DNA from: UBA11663 sp041163465
GTDB taxonomy: Bacteria > Bacteroidota > Bacteroidia > Flavobacteriales_D > Sanyastnellaceae
Assembly: GCA_041163465.1 (NCBI GenBank)
Contig: JBEARC010000091.1
Span: forward strand, 62,001-126,000
Direction: 5' to 3'
DNA: 64,000 nucleotides
This document shows positions 40,631 through 49,056 of the stretch, piece after piece. Both the position numbers and the translations under genes were made by a program. A model generated the notes under the pieces. The model saw only the letters and a list, made by a program, of their open reading frames with translations, was not told the DNA's origin and did not search any database. Each line of letters starts with the position of its first letter. Position 1 is the stretch's first letter.

Positions 40631-42081
40631 CGTGGTGTGATGCCCTGATTCGCGTGATGGGGATGCTCGGATTGTCAATCCTTGCAATCTCCTCTGATGC
40701 CATGGGCCAGGCCGTGCCATTGGATGTCTGGCAAGCGGGTCATCACGTGGTCATTCTTGGGGTGGATTCGGATGCGGTCTACCTGGGGAAAACGCGGGGA
40801 GACCAAACCTTGTCCGAAGCCATGCGTGCGAGCTGGGAAGTGGGCACAGTGTCGCGGCTGGCTTCCACAGGAGAGGCCCTCGTGATTCCCGATGCCTTGG
40901 TTCCCATTCAGGACCCGGCATGGGTTGGGCTGGGGAAACTTCAACACGTGGCGATCCACGCCCAACTGGGCTTGGCTGTTCTCAGCGCTTCAAGGCCGGG
41001 AGGTCAAGGCGATCTGGACTTGTTCATGTCACACCGGGTACCCCAAAGCAAGGTTGGAGCCTCAGCGGGCGGGAAGGCCCAGTGGTCAGTCCCTCAGCCC
41101 CTCGACGGCTTGAACACCACGGGAGACGAGGTGTTCCCGCAATGGAACGGCCGAGATCTCGTGTTTGCCAGCAACGGCAGGTCGGCAGAAGGCAGGTCGG
41201 CAGAAGGAGGTTTGTTCCGCCTTTACCGTGCCGAGGGTCGACACCAGTGGTTGAGGGCCAAGACTCTTCCTGGTCCATGGAGCCTTGAAGACGACCTAAC
41301 GTCGGTGGTGGAGTTCGTGCCGGGAATCCTCGGGGTGTCTCAACGTGCGGGGGGAAGCCCGCATGTGCAGCTGACATGGATGGAAGTGCCTTCTCCACGG
41401 GAAGGACTCGGGGAGGGATGGATGATGTGCGTTCGCGACCCGTACACGTTGGAGCCGCTGCATGGAGATGTGGAGCTACGCCATCCCCAAACGCGCCAGT
41501 TGATGGGGCGTTGGACCGTCCATGGATGCGCCTCCATCGCCTCCTTGGACCCCACCCAACCCTGGGTGATGCGCTGGCATGCGGATACGCACTCGGACGC
41601 GGAATGGGTGTTGGTCTCTCCCGATGGAAGGACCATTCGCCGTCATCTCTTGCGCGAAGATTTGGGTTGGTCCTTCACCTTGTTGCCCTTGGATCCTGTG
41701 GAGGCCATGAAGCAGGGTGGATTGGAGGATGCGAGTCGTTGGCCGTGGATGGAGGTGCAGTTGGTTCATTTTGACCTAGGAAGTTCCGATCCACAACCCT
41801 CCTCTTTGCACGCCTTTCGAAGTTGGTTGAATGAATCCCTGGCATTCACCCACCACGAATCAGGACAATGGACCGTGATGGGTCATGCAGACCAAACAGG
41901 ACCTGAATCGGTCAATGCAGTGCTGAGTGAGGCCCGCGCTCAAGCCATTGCGCAGGAGCTCCTCCATCTTCTCCCCTCAGCGAAGTTGGTGGCCACTGGC
42001 GTTGGGAGCTCTCTTCCTGTGGGGAAAGATCCAGCCCAAAACAGACGTGTCGAGGTGCGTTGGGTCCCCAACGTGAAGTAA
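40627..42081 (+). CDS. OmpA-family outer-membrane protein with propeller-like repeats
   Basis: 484 residues. A signal peptide (VMGMLGLSILAISSDAMGQA) is followed by a region with WD40/PD40-like segments (FPQWNGRDLVFASNGR, GGLFRLYRAEGRHQW). The C-terminus is an OmpA-like peptidoglycan-binding domain (VQLVHFDLGSSD, WTVMGHADQTGPESVNAVLSEARAQAIAQEL, NRRVEVRWV). It probably tethers the outer membrane to the wall, as other Bacteroidota OmpA proteins do. The start shares ATGA with the DUF3109 stop. A perfect 15-bp tandem duplication (41176-41205) encodes GRSAE twice. The stop TAA forms part of the panD promoter. Confidence 0.82.
   Translation: MTWCDALIRVMGMLGLSILAISSDAMGQAVPLDVWQAGHHVVILGVDSDAVYLGKTRGDQTLSEAMRASWEVGTVSRLASTGEALVIPDALVPIQDPAWVGLGKLQHVAIHAQLGLAVLSASRPGGQGDLDLFMSHRVPQSKVGASAGGKAQWSVPQPLDGLNTTGDEVFPQWNGRDLVFASNGRSAEGRSAEGGLFRLYRAEGRHQWLRAKTLPGPWSLEDDLTSVVEFVPGILGVSQRAGGSPHVQLTWMEVPSPREGLGEGWMMCVRDPYTLEPLHGDVELRHPQTRQLMGRWTVHGCASIASLDPTQPWVMRWHADTHSDAEWVLVSPDGRTIRRHLLREDLGWSFTLLPLDPVEAMKQGGLEDASRWPWMEVQLVHFDLGSSDPQPSSLHAFRSWLNESLAFTHHESGQWTVMGHADQTGPESVNAVLSEARAQAIAQELLHLLPSAKLVATGVGSSLPVGKDPAQNRRVEVRWVPNVK
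41176..41205 (+). repeat. 15-bp perfect tandem duplication inside the OmpA-like gene
   Basis: GGCAGGTCGGCAGAA occurs twice in a row (41176-41190 and 41191-41205), in frame, adding one GRSAE unit. Likely a slippage product that is tolerated in a loop. Confidence 0.85.
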
Positions 42082-42086
42082 TTTCG
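42079..42086 (+). promoter_or_regulatory. panD -7 box sharing its TAA with the upstream stop codon
   Basis: TAATTTCG, 4 bases before the panD ATG at 42091. Its TAA is the stop codon of the OmpA-like gene, the same arrangement as at 31545-31552. Confidence 0.5.
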
Positions 42087-42090
42087 CACC

Positions 42091-42441
42091 ATGCTCATCA
42101 ACGTCATGCGCGCGAAGCTGCACCGTTTGACCGTCACCCAGGCGGACCTTAATTACATCGGCAGCATCACCTTGGATCCCGACCTCATCGAAGCCGCGGG
42201 TCTTGTGGAGGGAGAGCGCGTTCAAATCGTCAACATCAACAATGGCGAACGTCTGGAAACCTATGTAATCACCGGGGAACGCGGAAGCGGCCAGGTGTGT
42301 CTCAATGGTCCAGCAGCTCGAAAAGTGCAACCCGGTGACATCGTCATTGTCATTGCCTACGCCATGATGACCGTGGAAGAAGCCCAGGGATACACCCCGA
42401 GGCTTGTGTTCCCGGACACGGCGACCAATCGCTTGACATGA
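42091..42441 (+). CDS. panD: aspartate 1-decarboxylase
   Basis: Pyruvoyl enzyme that makes beta-alanine for pantothenate. The 116 residues include the self-cleavage site: Gly-Ser at positions 24-25 in LNYIGSITLDPDLI, where serine becomes the pyruvoyl group. VERVQIVNINNGER-like and CLNGPAARKVQPGD motifs follow. The gene overlaps the following flippase-like gene by 4 bases, a pairing frequent in Bacteroidota. Confidence 0.96.
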   Translation: MLINVMRAKLHRLTVTQADLNYIGSITLDPDLIEAAGLVEGERVQIVNINNGERLETYVITGERGSGQVCLNGPAARKVQPGDIVIVIAYAMMTVEEAQGYTPRLVFPDTATNRLT

Positions 42442-43403
42442 CCCTCCGGAAGATCGTAACCACCCTCCTTTTTTTTGGCATCGGCGCGGGCCTGTTCTGG
42501 TTGGCCATGTCAGGGGTGGAGGATCGTGAGGGCATGATGCGTGACATGCGTTCCGCGCAGGGTTGGGGAATTGGCGCGTCGTTTCTCATGGGATACCTCG
42601 CCATCGTGTCTCGTGGCATGCGATGGAAGCTCTTGCTGACACCGATGGGGCACAGTCCTTCTGTTTCTCGGTCTGTGCATGCCGTGGCTTTTTCTTATTT
42701 GGCCAATGCGCTGGTTCCGAGGTCCGGTGAGGTGGCGAGGTGCGCTGCACTCAACCAAACCGATCACATTCCCGTGGACCACTTGTTGGGCACGGTCATC
42801 ACGGAGCGGGTGGTGGATTTTGTGATGCTCTTCGGATTGGTGGGCTTTGCCCTTCTCACCAACTTGGACGCTTTCGTGGAGCTCATGTCTCAGGCCAATC
42901 TTCCTGCACTGCCTTCCCTTGAGGCATTGGGTCTGCTGGGTGTCTTGGGCGTGGCTACCCTTTGGTGGATGTCTCAGCAGCGAGGCCAAACCGGATGGCT
43001 TGGCAAGGTTGCGGCCTTTCTTCAAGGCATCGGAGCGGGCATTCGAAGTGTCATGGCCATGGAACGTCGAGGCCTGTTTGTCGCCCACACCCTGTTCATC
43101 TGGGTGATGTACTTCCTCATGTCTTACGTGCTTTTCAAGGCCATTCCGGCAGTCAGCCACATCAGCATCACCGATGCAGTGTTGGTGATGGTGGCAGGGG
43201 GATTTGGCATGGTGCTTCCCGCCCCTGGGGGCATCGGTTCCTACCATTGGGCGGTATCGCTCGGGTTTGCGGCCATTGGCATGGTCGGAGACATCGGACT
43301 GGCTGTGGCCAATGTGGTGTGGCTTACCCAAACAGCGATGATTCTCTTGACCGGCGGCTTGGGCTACCTGATGTTGTTTCTCCATCGCCTGCGCCATGGC
43401 TGA
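42438..43403 (+). CDS. flippase-like membrane protein (lysylphosphatidylglycerol synthase TM domain, UPF0104)
   Basis: 321 residues with about eight helices. The family pattern includes GYLAIVSRGMRWKLLLTPMG, FSYLANALVPRSGEVARCAALNQ, GTVITERVVDFVMLF and VLPAPGGIGSYHWAVS near the C-terminus. It is distinct from the protein at 37758 but of the same superfamily. The gene overlaps panD (4 bases) and rfaE2 (8 bases), so the three are co-transcribed. The transported lipid, if any, is unknown. Confidence 0.88.
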   Translation: MTLRKIVTTLLFFGIGAGLFWLAMSGVEDREGMMRDMRSAQGWGIGASFLMGYLAIVSRGMRWKLLLTPMGHSPSVSRSVHAVAFSYLANALVPRSGEVARCAALNQTDHIPVDHLLGTVITERVVDFVMLFGLVGFALLTNLDAFVELMSQANLPALPSLEALGLLGVLGVATLWWMSQQRGQTGWLGKVAAFLQGIGAGIRSVMAMERRGLFVAHTLFIWVMYFLMSYVLFKAIPAVSHISITDAVLVMVAGGFGMVLPAPGGIGSYHWAVSLGFAAIGMVGDIGLAVANVVWLTQTAMILLTGGLGYLMLFLHRLRHG

Positions 43404-43914
43404 GGGCATGATTCGTCATGACCTTCAGGAGGCAAGGAAGGCCGTGGAAGGATGGCGTACCTCGGGGTGCAAGGTTGTGTTGACCAATGGCGTTTTTGAT
43501 GTGCTTCATGTGGGCCATTTGGCCGTGCTCGAGGCAGCGGCTTCAGAAGGCGATCGGCTTGTGGTGGCCGTGAATTCGGATGCGAGCGTGCGTCGTTTGA
43601 ACAAGGGTGAGGATCGACCCATCCACCCCCAACGGGAACGCGCTCGGATGGTGGCAGCCTTGCGATGTGTGGATGCTGTGGTTCTGTTTGACCAAGACAC
43701 ACCCATCGAGGTTGTTCGCACCCTGCGCCCCGACGTATTGGTCAAAGGCGGAGATTACCATCCCGATGTGCGTGATCCCCAGGATCCGGCTTACATGGTG
43801 GGTAGCGAAGAGGTGAAATCGTGGGGAGGCCGTGCGGTGTCTGTCCCCTTGGTGCCCGGTCACAGCACCACGCAAATTCTCGACAAAATTCGGGGGTTCA
43901 AACCACAGGACTGA
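43396..43914 (+). CDS. rfaE2: D-glycero-beta-D-manno-heptose 1-phosphate adenylyltransferase
   Basis: Makes ADP-heptose for the LPS inner core. The 172-residue cytidylyltransferase-fold protein has VVLTNGVFDVLHVGHLAVLE with the HxGH motif, VAVNSDASVRRLNKG, RPIHPQRERARMVAALRCVD and VPLVPGHSTTQILDKIR. It corresponds to the C-terminal half of E. coli HldE; the kinase half must be a separate gene elsewhere. An alternative ATG at 43408 is possible. The 43396 start overlaps the preceding stop by 8 bases. Confidence 0.93.
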   Translation: MAEGMIRHDLQEARKAVEGWRTSGCKVVLTNGVFDVLHVGHLAVLEAAASEGDRLVVAVNSDASVRRLNKGEDRPIHPQRERARMVAALRCVDAVVLFDQDTPIEVVRTLRPDVLVKGGDYHPDVRDPQDPAYMVGSEEVKSWGGRAVSVPLVPGHSTTQILDKIRGFKPQD

Positions 43915-43920
43915 ACATCA

Positions 43921-43948
43921 CAACGCCCGACAGTCTTGCCGGGCGTTG
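43921..43948. terminator. hairpin between convergent rfaE2 and accC
   Basis: CAACGCCCG (43921-43929) and CGGGCGTTG (43940-43948), a perfect 9-bp stem with a 10-base loop, lie between the two stops. Neither side has a strong U tract, so it is probably a bidirectional terminator of modest strength. Confidence 0.6.
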
Positions 43949-43970
43949 CACGTTGAGGTCGCGAAGTGAC

Positions 43971-45305
43971 TCACACTTTTTCTTCCTCGAGGAATTTCGT
44001 CGTGAAGTCACCGTCGCGGAAGCGTTGGTTACGCATCAACCGCTGGTGAAAGGGGATGGTCGTCTTGACTCCCTCGATGATGTACTCATCCAAGGCCCGC
44101 TGCATCTTGGTGATGGCTTCTTCGCGGGTTTGGGCCACGACGATCAGCTTGCTGATCATGCTGTCGTAGTACGGAGGAATCATGTAGCCCGCGTACGCAT
44201 GGGTATCCACGCGTACTCCATGCCCCCCAGGGGCGTGATAGTCCGTGATTCGCCCGGGGCTTGGTGACCAGTTGCGATCCGGATCTTCCGCATTGATACG
44301 GCACTGGATGCTGTGGAGTTTGGGATAGTGATTTCGTCCGCTGATTTTCTCCCCTGCAGCCAACTTGATTTGCTCTTTGATCAAATCGTAGTCAATGACC
44401 TCTTCGGTGATGGTGTGCTCCACTTGGATGCGGGTGTTCATCTCCATGAAGTAGAAGTTGCGATCCGCGTCGACCAAAAATTCCACAGTCCCCACGCCTT
44501 CGTATTTCACAGCTTCAGCCGCTTTGATGGCGGCCTTGCCCATGGCTTCACGGAGGTCATCGGTCATGTAGGGAGAGGGCGTCTCCTCCACCAGTTTCTG
44601 GTGACGGCGCTGAATGGAGCAGTCGCGTTCGCTCAGGTGACATGCCTTGCCTCGGTAGTCGGCAGCCACCTGGATTTCGATGTGACGCGGCTCCACCACG
44701 AACTTTTCCATGTACATGCCATCGTTCCCGAAGGCAGCGCCGGCTTCTCGTCGTGTGGATTCCCAACCCTCGGCCAATTCCTTCTCATCGTGACACACCT
44801 TCATCCCCTTTCCACCGCCTCCAGCCGTGGCCTTCAGCATGACGGGGTAGCCGATTTCTTTGGCACAGGCCTTGGCCTCTGCGAAGTCGGCCAAAATCCC
44901 TTCACTTCCAGGAATGGTCGGCACGCCGGCAGCTTTCATGGTGGATTTGGCCGAGGCCTTGTCACCCATGGCGTCGATCATTTCTGGGCTGGCTCCGATG
45001 AATTTGATGGCATTTTCAGCGCATACCCTCGAGAAATTGGCATTCTCAGACAAAAACCCATACCCCGGGTGAATCGCATCGGCGTTGGTGATTTCAGCAG
45101 CAGCGATGATGTTGGGGATGTTGAGGTAGCTCTGCGCGCTTTGAGGAGGACCAATGCATACGGCCTCGTCTGCAAACCGAACATGCAAACTGTCGCGATC
45201 GGCAGTGGAATACACTGCCACCGTCGAGATGCCCATTTCCCGGCAGGTCCGAATCACGCGCAGGGCAATCTCCCCGCGGTTGGCGATCAAAATTTTCTTG
45301 AACAT
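43971..45305 (-). CDS. accC: biotin carboxylase subunit of acetyl-CoA carboxylase
   Basis: ATP-dependent carboxylation of biotin on AccB, first step of fatty-acid synthesis. The 444-residue ATP-grasp protein shows MFKKILIANRGEIALRVIRTCREMGI, DAIHPGYGFLSENANF, the glycine-rich loop LKATAGGGGKGMKVC, EKFVVEPRHIEIQV, RDCSIQRRHQKLVEE and MEMNTRIQVEHTITEEV. The ATG at 45305 was chosen by family alignment; the longer frame to 45383 overlaps accB. It follows accB by 22 bases. Confidence 0.97.
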   Translation of the reverse strand: MFKKILIANRGEIALRVIRTCREMGISTVAVYSTADRDSLHVRFADEAVCIGPPQSAQSYLNIPNIIAAAEITNADAIHPGYGFLSENANFSRVCAENAIKFIGASPEMIDAMGDKASAKSTMKAAGVPTIPGSEGILADFAEAKACAKEIGYPVMLKATAGGGGKGMKVCHDEKELAEGWESTRREAGAAFGNDGMYMEKFVVEPRHIEIQVAADYRGKACHLSERDCSIQRRHQKLVEETPSPYMTDDLREAMGKAAIKAAEAVKYEGVGTVEFLVDADRNFYFMEMNTRIQVEHTITEEVIDYDLIKEQIKLAAGEKISGRNHYPKLHSIQCRINAEDPDRNWSPSPGRITDYHAPGGHGVRVDTHAYAGYMIPPYYDSMISKLIVVAQTREEAITKMQRALDEYIIEGVKTTIPFHQRLMRNQRFRDGDFTTKFLEEEKV

Positions 45306-45327
45306 GCGCTCAGCATCTGCGTGGTAA

Positions 45328-45849
45328 TCAGGCGGGTTCGACCAAGAACAGGGGTTGGTCGTACTCCACGGGTGAATTGTCATCCACGAGGACCTTCACA
45401 ATCTTGCCTTTGATTTCAGACTCGATTTCATTGAAGAGCTTCATGGCTTCGATGACACAAACCGTATCACCCACTTTGATGGCGTCACCTACTTCGCAGA
45501 AGACACTTTTGTCTGGGGATGGTCTGCGATAAAAGGTACCAATCATGGGCGATTTGATTTCGACCACATTGGCAGAGGCCTTGGGCGCTTCGGCTGCCGC
45601 AGCCGGAGCTCCTGCAGGCGCAGGTGCTGCAGGCGCTGAAGGGGTCACTGTCACAGGTGGCGTCATCACAGCCTGAGGCATGGCCGCAGGAACCTGGATG
45701 GTTTGAAGCATGGGTTCGTCTTTTCTGCCACGTCCTTTGGGCATTTCAGACTTGATGGTGAGTTTGAAATCTTTTTGTTCGATTTCTACCTCAGTGACGC
45801 CCGCCCGGGCGACGAACTTGATGAGGTCTTGAATTTCCGTCAGTTTCAT
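45328..45849 (-). CDS. accB: biotin carboxyl carrier protein
   Basis: Carries biotin for acetyl-CoA carboxylase. The 173 residues have an N-terminal domain (MKLTEIQDLIKFVARAGVTEVEIEQ), a Pro/Ala-rich linker (about 55-92) and a biotinyl domain with VCVIEAMKLFNEIES, where the central lysine carries biotin. A TACCTTTC box (45879-45872) lies 22 bases before the ATG. It is also 46 bases after fabH and may be transcribed with it. Confidence 0.97.
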   Translation of the reverse strand: MKLTEIQDLIKFVARAGVTEVEIEQKDFKLTIKSEMPKGRGRKDEPMLQTIQVPAAMPQAVMTPPVTVTPSAPAAPAPAGAPAAAAEAPKASANVVEIKSPMIGTFYRRPSPDKSVFCEVGDAIKVGDTVCVIEAMKLFNEIESEIKGKIVKVLVDDNSPVEYDQPLFLVEPA

Positions 45850-45895
45850 GTCGGAGGTTAATTAGCGGGGTGAAAGGTAGTCAAGCCCTGATGAA

Positions 45896-46894
45896 TCAAG
45901 CATGTTTTGAGCCGTCATAGGCCCATTTCACGTACACAGAACCCCAAGTGAATCCACCACCAAAGGCGGCAAGGATGAGGTTGTCACCCCGGCGAAGCTG
46001 AGATTCCCAATCGTGCAAGCACAAAGGAATGGTGGCAGCCGTGGTGTTGCCGTACTTCTGAATGTTGATCATCACCTTCTCCTGGGGAAGACCCGCGCGG
46101 CGTTGCGTGGCGTCAATGATTCGAAGGTTCGCTTGGTGGGGGACCAACCACGCCACGTCTTCGGCGGCCAAACCATTGCGCTCCATGATTTCGTAGCTCA
46201 CGTCGGCCATTTTTGTGACCGCAGATTTGAACACAGGTTGTCCGTCCTGGTAGATGAAGTGTTGTTTGGCATCGATCGTCTCATGAGAAGCGGGCCGGAG
46301 AGAGCCTCCGGCCGGCATGCACAAGTATTCGCCGCCGGACCCATCGGAACGAAGAATGGCATCCTTGATCCCACACTCGCCATCGTGGGCTTGCAACAAC
46401 ACCGCCCCCGCGCCATCGCCAAACAACACGCATGTGGTTCGGTCCGTGTAGTCGAGAATGGCGCTCATTTTGTCGGCGCCAACCACGACTACGTTGCGGG
46501 CTTTCCCAGTTTCCACGAATTGTGCACCAGTGTTGAGCGCAAACAAAAAACCACTGCACGCCGCACTCAAGTCAAAACCCCAGGCATTGGTCGCACCTAC
46601 CTTGTGTCCAATCAAGTTGGCCGTTGATGGAAAGAGCATGTCCGGGGTGACTGTGGCGCAGATAATCAAGTCGATGTCCTTGGGATCAAGCCCCGATTTG
46701 GCACACAGAGACTTGACAGCTTCTGCCCCCATGTCAGAAGTGGCCTTGTTGGGGTCTTTCAAGATTCGACGTTCCTCAATCCCCGTGCGGGTTCGAATCC
46801 ATTCGTCGGTGGTGTCGACCATCCTTTCGAGATCGAAGTTGGTCAACTTGTCGTCTGGCACATAGCCAGCGACGCAAGTGATGGCTGCAGGCAT
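45896..46894 (-). CDS. fabH: 3-oxoacyl-ACP synthase III
   Basis: Initiates fatty-acid synthesis by condensing acyl-CoA with malonyl-ACP. The 332 residues show WIRTRTGIEERRI, the catalytic cysteine in FDLSAACSGFLFAL, GDGAGAVLL, the histidine in WLVPHQANLRIID and the asparagine in QKYGNTTAATIPL. A consensus TACCTTTG box (46925-46918) lies 23 bases upstream. It groups with accB and accC as a fatty-acid initiation block. Confidence 0.96.
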   Translation of the reverse strand: MPAAITCVAGYVPDDKLTNFDLERMVDTTDEWIRTRTGIEERRILKDPNKATSDMGAEAVKSLCAKSGLDPKDIDLIICATVTPDMLFPSTANLIGHKVGATNAWGFDLSAACSGFLFALNTGAQFVETGKARNVVVVGADKMSAILDYTDRTTCVLFGDGAGAVLLQAHDGECGIKDAILRSDGSGGEYLCMPAGGSLRPASHETIDAKQHFIYQDGQPVFKSAVTKMADVSYEIMERNGLAAEDVAWLVPHQANLRIIDATQRRAGLPQEKVMINIQKYGNTTAATIPLCLHDWESQLRRGDNLILAAFGGGFTWGSVYVKWAYDGSKHA

Positions 46895-46917
46895 CGGATT
46901 TTCAATTCAATGAGGCC

Positions 46918-46925
46918 CAAAGGTA
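46918..46925 (-). promoter_or_regulatory. -7 box upstream of fabH
   Basis: TACCTTTG on the minus strand, 23 bases before the ATG at 46894. Between it and the rpmF terminator (46926-47040) no gene is visible. Confidence 0.6.
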
Positions 46926-47040
46926 GACCGACGGTTTGGGCCTTGGTGGCAACTTTGTCTCGAGTCTTCAACGAAAGACGTGGAAAAGTCGCGTTGCGTT
47001 GGAGGGTGATGGCCTTGGTGAAGTCAAAATCGATGTCAAC

Positions 47041-47073
47041 GAAAAAGGACCGCCCTCGAGGGAAGTCCTTTTC
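47041..47073 (-). terminator. intrinsic terminator downstream of rpmF
   Basis: On the minus strand AAAAGGAC (47072-47065) pairs with GTCCTTTT (47050-47043), with CCC/GGG pairing inside a small internal loop. The exit reads CTTTTTC (T5). It lies 47 bases after the rpmF stop and separates rpmF from fabH. Confidence 0.75.
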
Positions 47074-47119
47074 AAGCTGCGCTGAGAAGCACAGCCCATG
47101 GCTGGATCACGCGTTTCAA

Positions 47120-47308
47120 TCAAGCCTCCTCGCGCTCCATCACCACCTTGCCCTTGTAATAGAGTTTTCCTTCGTGCCAATGGGCGCGGTGGAACATGTG
47201 GGGCTGGCCCGTGGTGGGGCAGGTGCTCACATTGGGGGCCGTGAGGGCGTCGTGGGTACGGCGCTTGCGCGTGCGCGTCTTGCTCTGCCGTCTTTTGGGA
47301 TGTGCCAT
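47120..47308 (-). CDS. rpmF: 50S ribosomal protein L32
   Basis: 62-residue large-subunit protein: MAHPKRRQSKTRTRKRRTHD, then NVSTCPTTGQPHMFHRAHW and a tail YYKGKVVMEREEA. Only one cysteine is present, so the zinc-ribbon of four cysteines found in some L32 proteins is absent (a zinc-independent type). It starts 5 bases after the DUF177 gene, the classic yceD-rpmF arrangement. Confidence 0.96.
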   Translation of the reverse strand: MAHPKRRQSKTRTRKRRTHDALTAPNVSTCPTTGQPHMFHRAHWHEGKLYYKGKVVMEREEA

Positions 47309-47313
47309 GTTGC

Positions 47314-47826
47314 TTAGTTGTCGAGTCCTTTCAATGCTGCCCAGCGCGGGTCGAAATCTTCGGTGTCGTCACCATTCTCCGGGGAGTCGTCATGCCACTC
47401 GGTCATGTCCAAGTCGCAATCTTCTTCCCGTTCGTGGATCATGCGGGTGGGGAGGGAAAGGTGCACCAACTGAAAAATGGCATCGGCCACATCCAGCTCG
47501 TACTCCTTGCTGCCCAAAATCCACAAGTCGTCATCCAACACCGTCTCTTCTCCGAATCGGATGGAGATGCGGTCCGTGGCTCGAAGTGGAAGTTCAATCT
47601 CTTCCAAGCAACGATCGCAGGGTGCTGTCAACGTGGCATCCAAGGTCAAACGAAGGGTCATTGTGGTGTCGAGTTTGTCCAACTCCACATGTACATCTCC
47701 GCGAACCTGATTCACGTCGGAATGGGGAAAACACGCAAAGAACTCCGGGTCCACACGCATTTGGAAGTCATGCATTCCAGGCTTCAAACCCACAAACGGG
47801 ATGCGGTAATCTGCCAACGGATTCAT
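47314..47826 (-). CDS. DUF177 (YceD-like) protein
   Basis: 170-residue cytoplasmic protein of the YceD/DUF177 family, linked with 23S rRNA or L32 biogenesis through its constant pairing with rpmF. Features include TLDATLTAPCDRCLEEIELPL with the CxxC motif and a C-terminal ENGDDTEDFDPRWAALKGL. The ATG at 47826 (MNPLADYRIPFVGLK) is preferred over an in-frame TTG nine bases earlier. A TACCTTTG box (47856-47849) is 22 bases upstream. The space between it and pdxA (47857-47958) is featureless. Confidence 0.9.
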   Translation of the reverse strand: MNPLADYRIPFVGLKPGMHDFQMRVDPEFFACFPHSDVNQVRGDVHVELDKLDTTMTLRLTLDATLTAPCDRCLEEIELPLRATDRISIRFGEETVLDDDLWILGSKEYELDVADAIFQLVHLSLPTRMIHEREEDCDLDMTEWHDDSPENGDDTEDFDPRWAALKGLDN

Positions 47827-47848
47827 GTCCACCAAAATTTGGGGAGTG

Positions 47849-47856
47849 CAAAGGTA
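47849..47856 (-). promoter_or_regulatory. -7 box of the DUF177-rpmF operon
   Basis: TACCTTTG on the minus strand, an exact consensus match 22 bases before the ATG at 47826. Confidence 0.6.
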
Positions 47857-47958
47857 AAGAATTCAACTCATTCTGCCAACAATCGAGGCAAGGGTGTATC
47901 GAGGACGCAGGAAGTCCACGCGATCAGGGGTTCAGTCCTGGCCCTTGGACTCGAGAAA

Positions 47959-49014
47959 TCAGCGTTCGCGCCCCTCAAATTTTGGGGGATTCACTTCCAA
48001 GGGATTGGCTGTCAATTTGCGGTGGGCTTGGCGATTCTTCCTGACGTCACAGGCCAAACGAATGGCCTCAAGCATCGAACCGCCGCGCGCCTCGCCCTTG
48101 CCTGCGATGTCAAACCCCGTCCCGTGGTCTGGGCTGGTCCTCACAACGGGAAGTCCTGCTGTGAAATTCACCCCGCGGCTGAAGCTCATGGCTTTGAAAG
48201 GCGCAAGCCCCTGGTCGTGATACATGGCCAACACACCATCGAAGCGAGCTGCCGCTCCTGACCCGAAAAATCCGTCCGCGGCATAGGGCCCCATGACGTG
48301 CATGCCCTTGTCTGAGGCCTGTTGAATGGCAGGCATGATGATGCGTTTTTCTTCATCGCCCATCATGCCGTTGTCTCCCGCGTGAGGGTTAAGTCCGAGC
48401 ACGGCGATGCGAGGCGACGGAATGCCAAAATCCTTCGCCAAGCTTTCGTTCATCAGGGTGAGCTTGGTGACGATTCCGGCTGTGGTCAGGTTGGACGCAA
48501 CGTCTCGCAGGGCCACGTGGCCTGTGGCGACGCCAATGCGCAATCCCTCACAACACAGCAACATCAAGACGTCATCCACCCCCGCGACGTTGGCGAGGTA
48601 TTCGGTGTGACCTGGAAAAGCAAAGCCCGCTTGCCGGATGGTGTCTTTGTTGATGGGCGCCGTGACCAGCACGTCGAGATTGGTTTGGGCCAAATGTTGC
48701 ACGGCAGTCTCCAAACTCGTCATTGCGACAGCGCCCGCAAGTGCCGTGGCTTGCCCCGGCTGATGCTCAAACGCCCCCGCATCCACGTCCACAACGTTGA
48801 TTTGGCCTGAGATTCCCGCTTTGGCGTCGTCCACTTCGGACCAAGGAACGCGTTCAAAAGCAACTTCAGCCAGGGACCTTGGGGCAAACACCACAGGGAT
48901 GATGTCTTCGAGCGTGCGTTCATCCGACAACGCGTCTGCGAGGGCTTCGAGACCGATGCCGTTGGGGTCTCCGCATGATATGCCGACCCTGGTTTTGGAA
49001 TTCTTGTGGCTCAT
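47959..49014 (-). CDS. pdxA: 4-hydroxythreonine-4-phosphate dehydrogenase
   Basis: Oxidises 4-phosphohydroxy-threonine in the DXP-dependent route to pyridoxal phosphate, the cofactor of the two PLP sulfur enzymes in this window. The 351 residues contain VGISCGDPNGIGLEAL, VTAPINKDTIRQAGFAFPGHTEYLA with metal-binding His, VLGLNPHAGDNGMMGDEE, and AMYHDQGLAPFKAMSF with HGTGFDIAGKGEA. A consensus TACCTTTG box (49032-49025) lies 10 bases before the ATG. Confidence 0.96.
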   Translation of the reverse strand: MSHKNSKTRVGISCGDPNGIGLEALADALSDERTLEDIIPVVFAPRSLAEVAFERVPWSEVDDAKAGISGQINVVDVDAGAFEHQPGQATALAGAVAMTSLETAVQHLAQTNLDVLVTAPINKDTIRQAGFAFPGHTEYLANVAGVDDVLMLLCCEGLRIGVATGHVALRDVASNLTTAGIVTKLTLMNESLAKDFGIPSPRIAVLGLNPHAGDNGMMGDEEKRIIMPAIQQASDKGMHVMGPYAADGFFGSGAAARFDGVLAMYHDQGLAPFKAMSFSRGVNFTAGLPVVRTSPDHGTGFDIAGKGEARGGSMLEAIRLACDVRKNRQAHRKLTANPLEVNPPKFEGRER

Positions 49015-49024
49015 GGCGTGGGGT

Positions 49025-49048
49025 CAAAGGTAGCACCGAGTAACTTGG
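49025..49048. promoter_or_regulatory. divergent promoter region: pdxA / T9SS protein
   Basis: Minus strand TACCTTTG (49032-49025), 10 bases before pdxA. Plus strand TAACTTGG (49041-49048), 8 bases before the ATG at 49057. The gap between the genes is 42 bases. Confidence 0.55.
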
Positions 49049-49056
49049 TCTTGTCA

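Noticed and set aside
46895..47119. Absence of plsX between rpmF and fabH
   Set aside because: plsX often sits here in other phyla, but the spacer is only 225 bases with a clean terminator and promoter, so nothing looks deleted, and Bacteroidota orders vary. Without the whole genome its absence means little.
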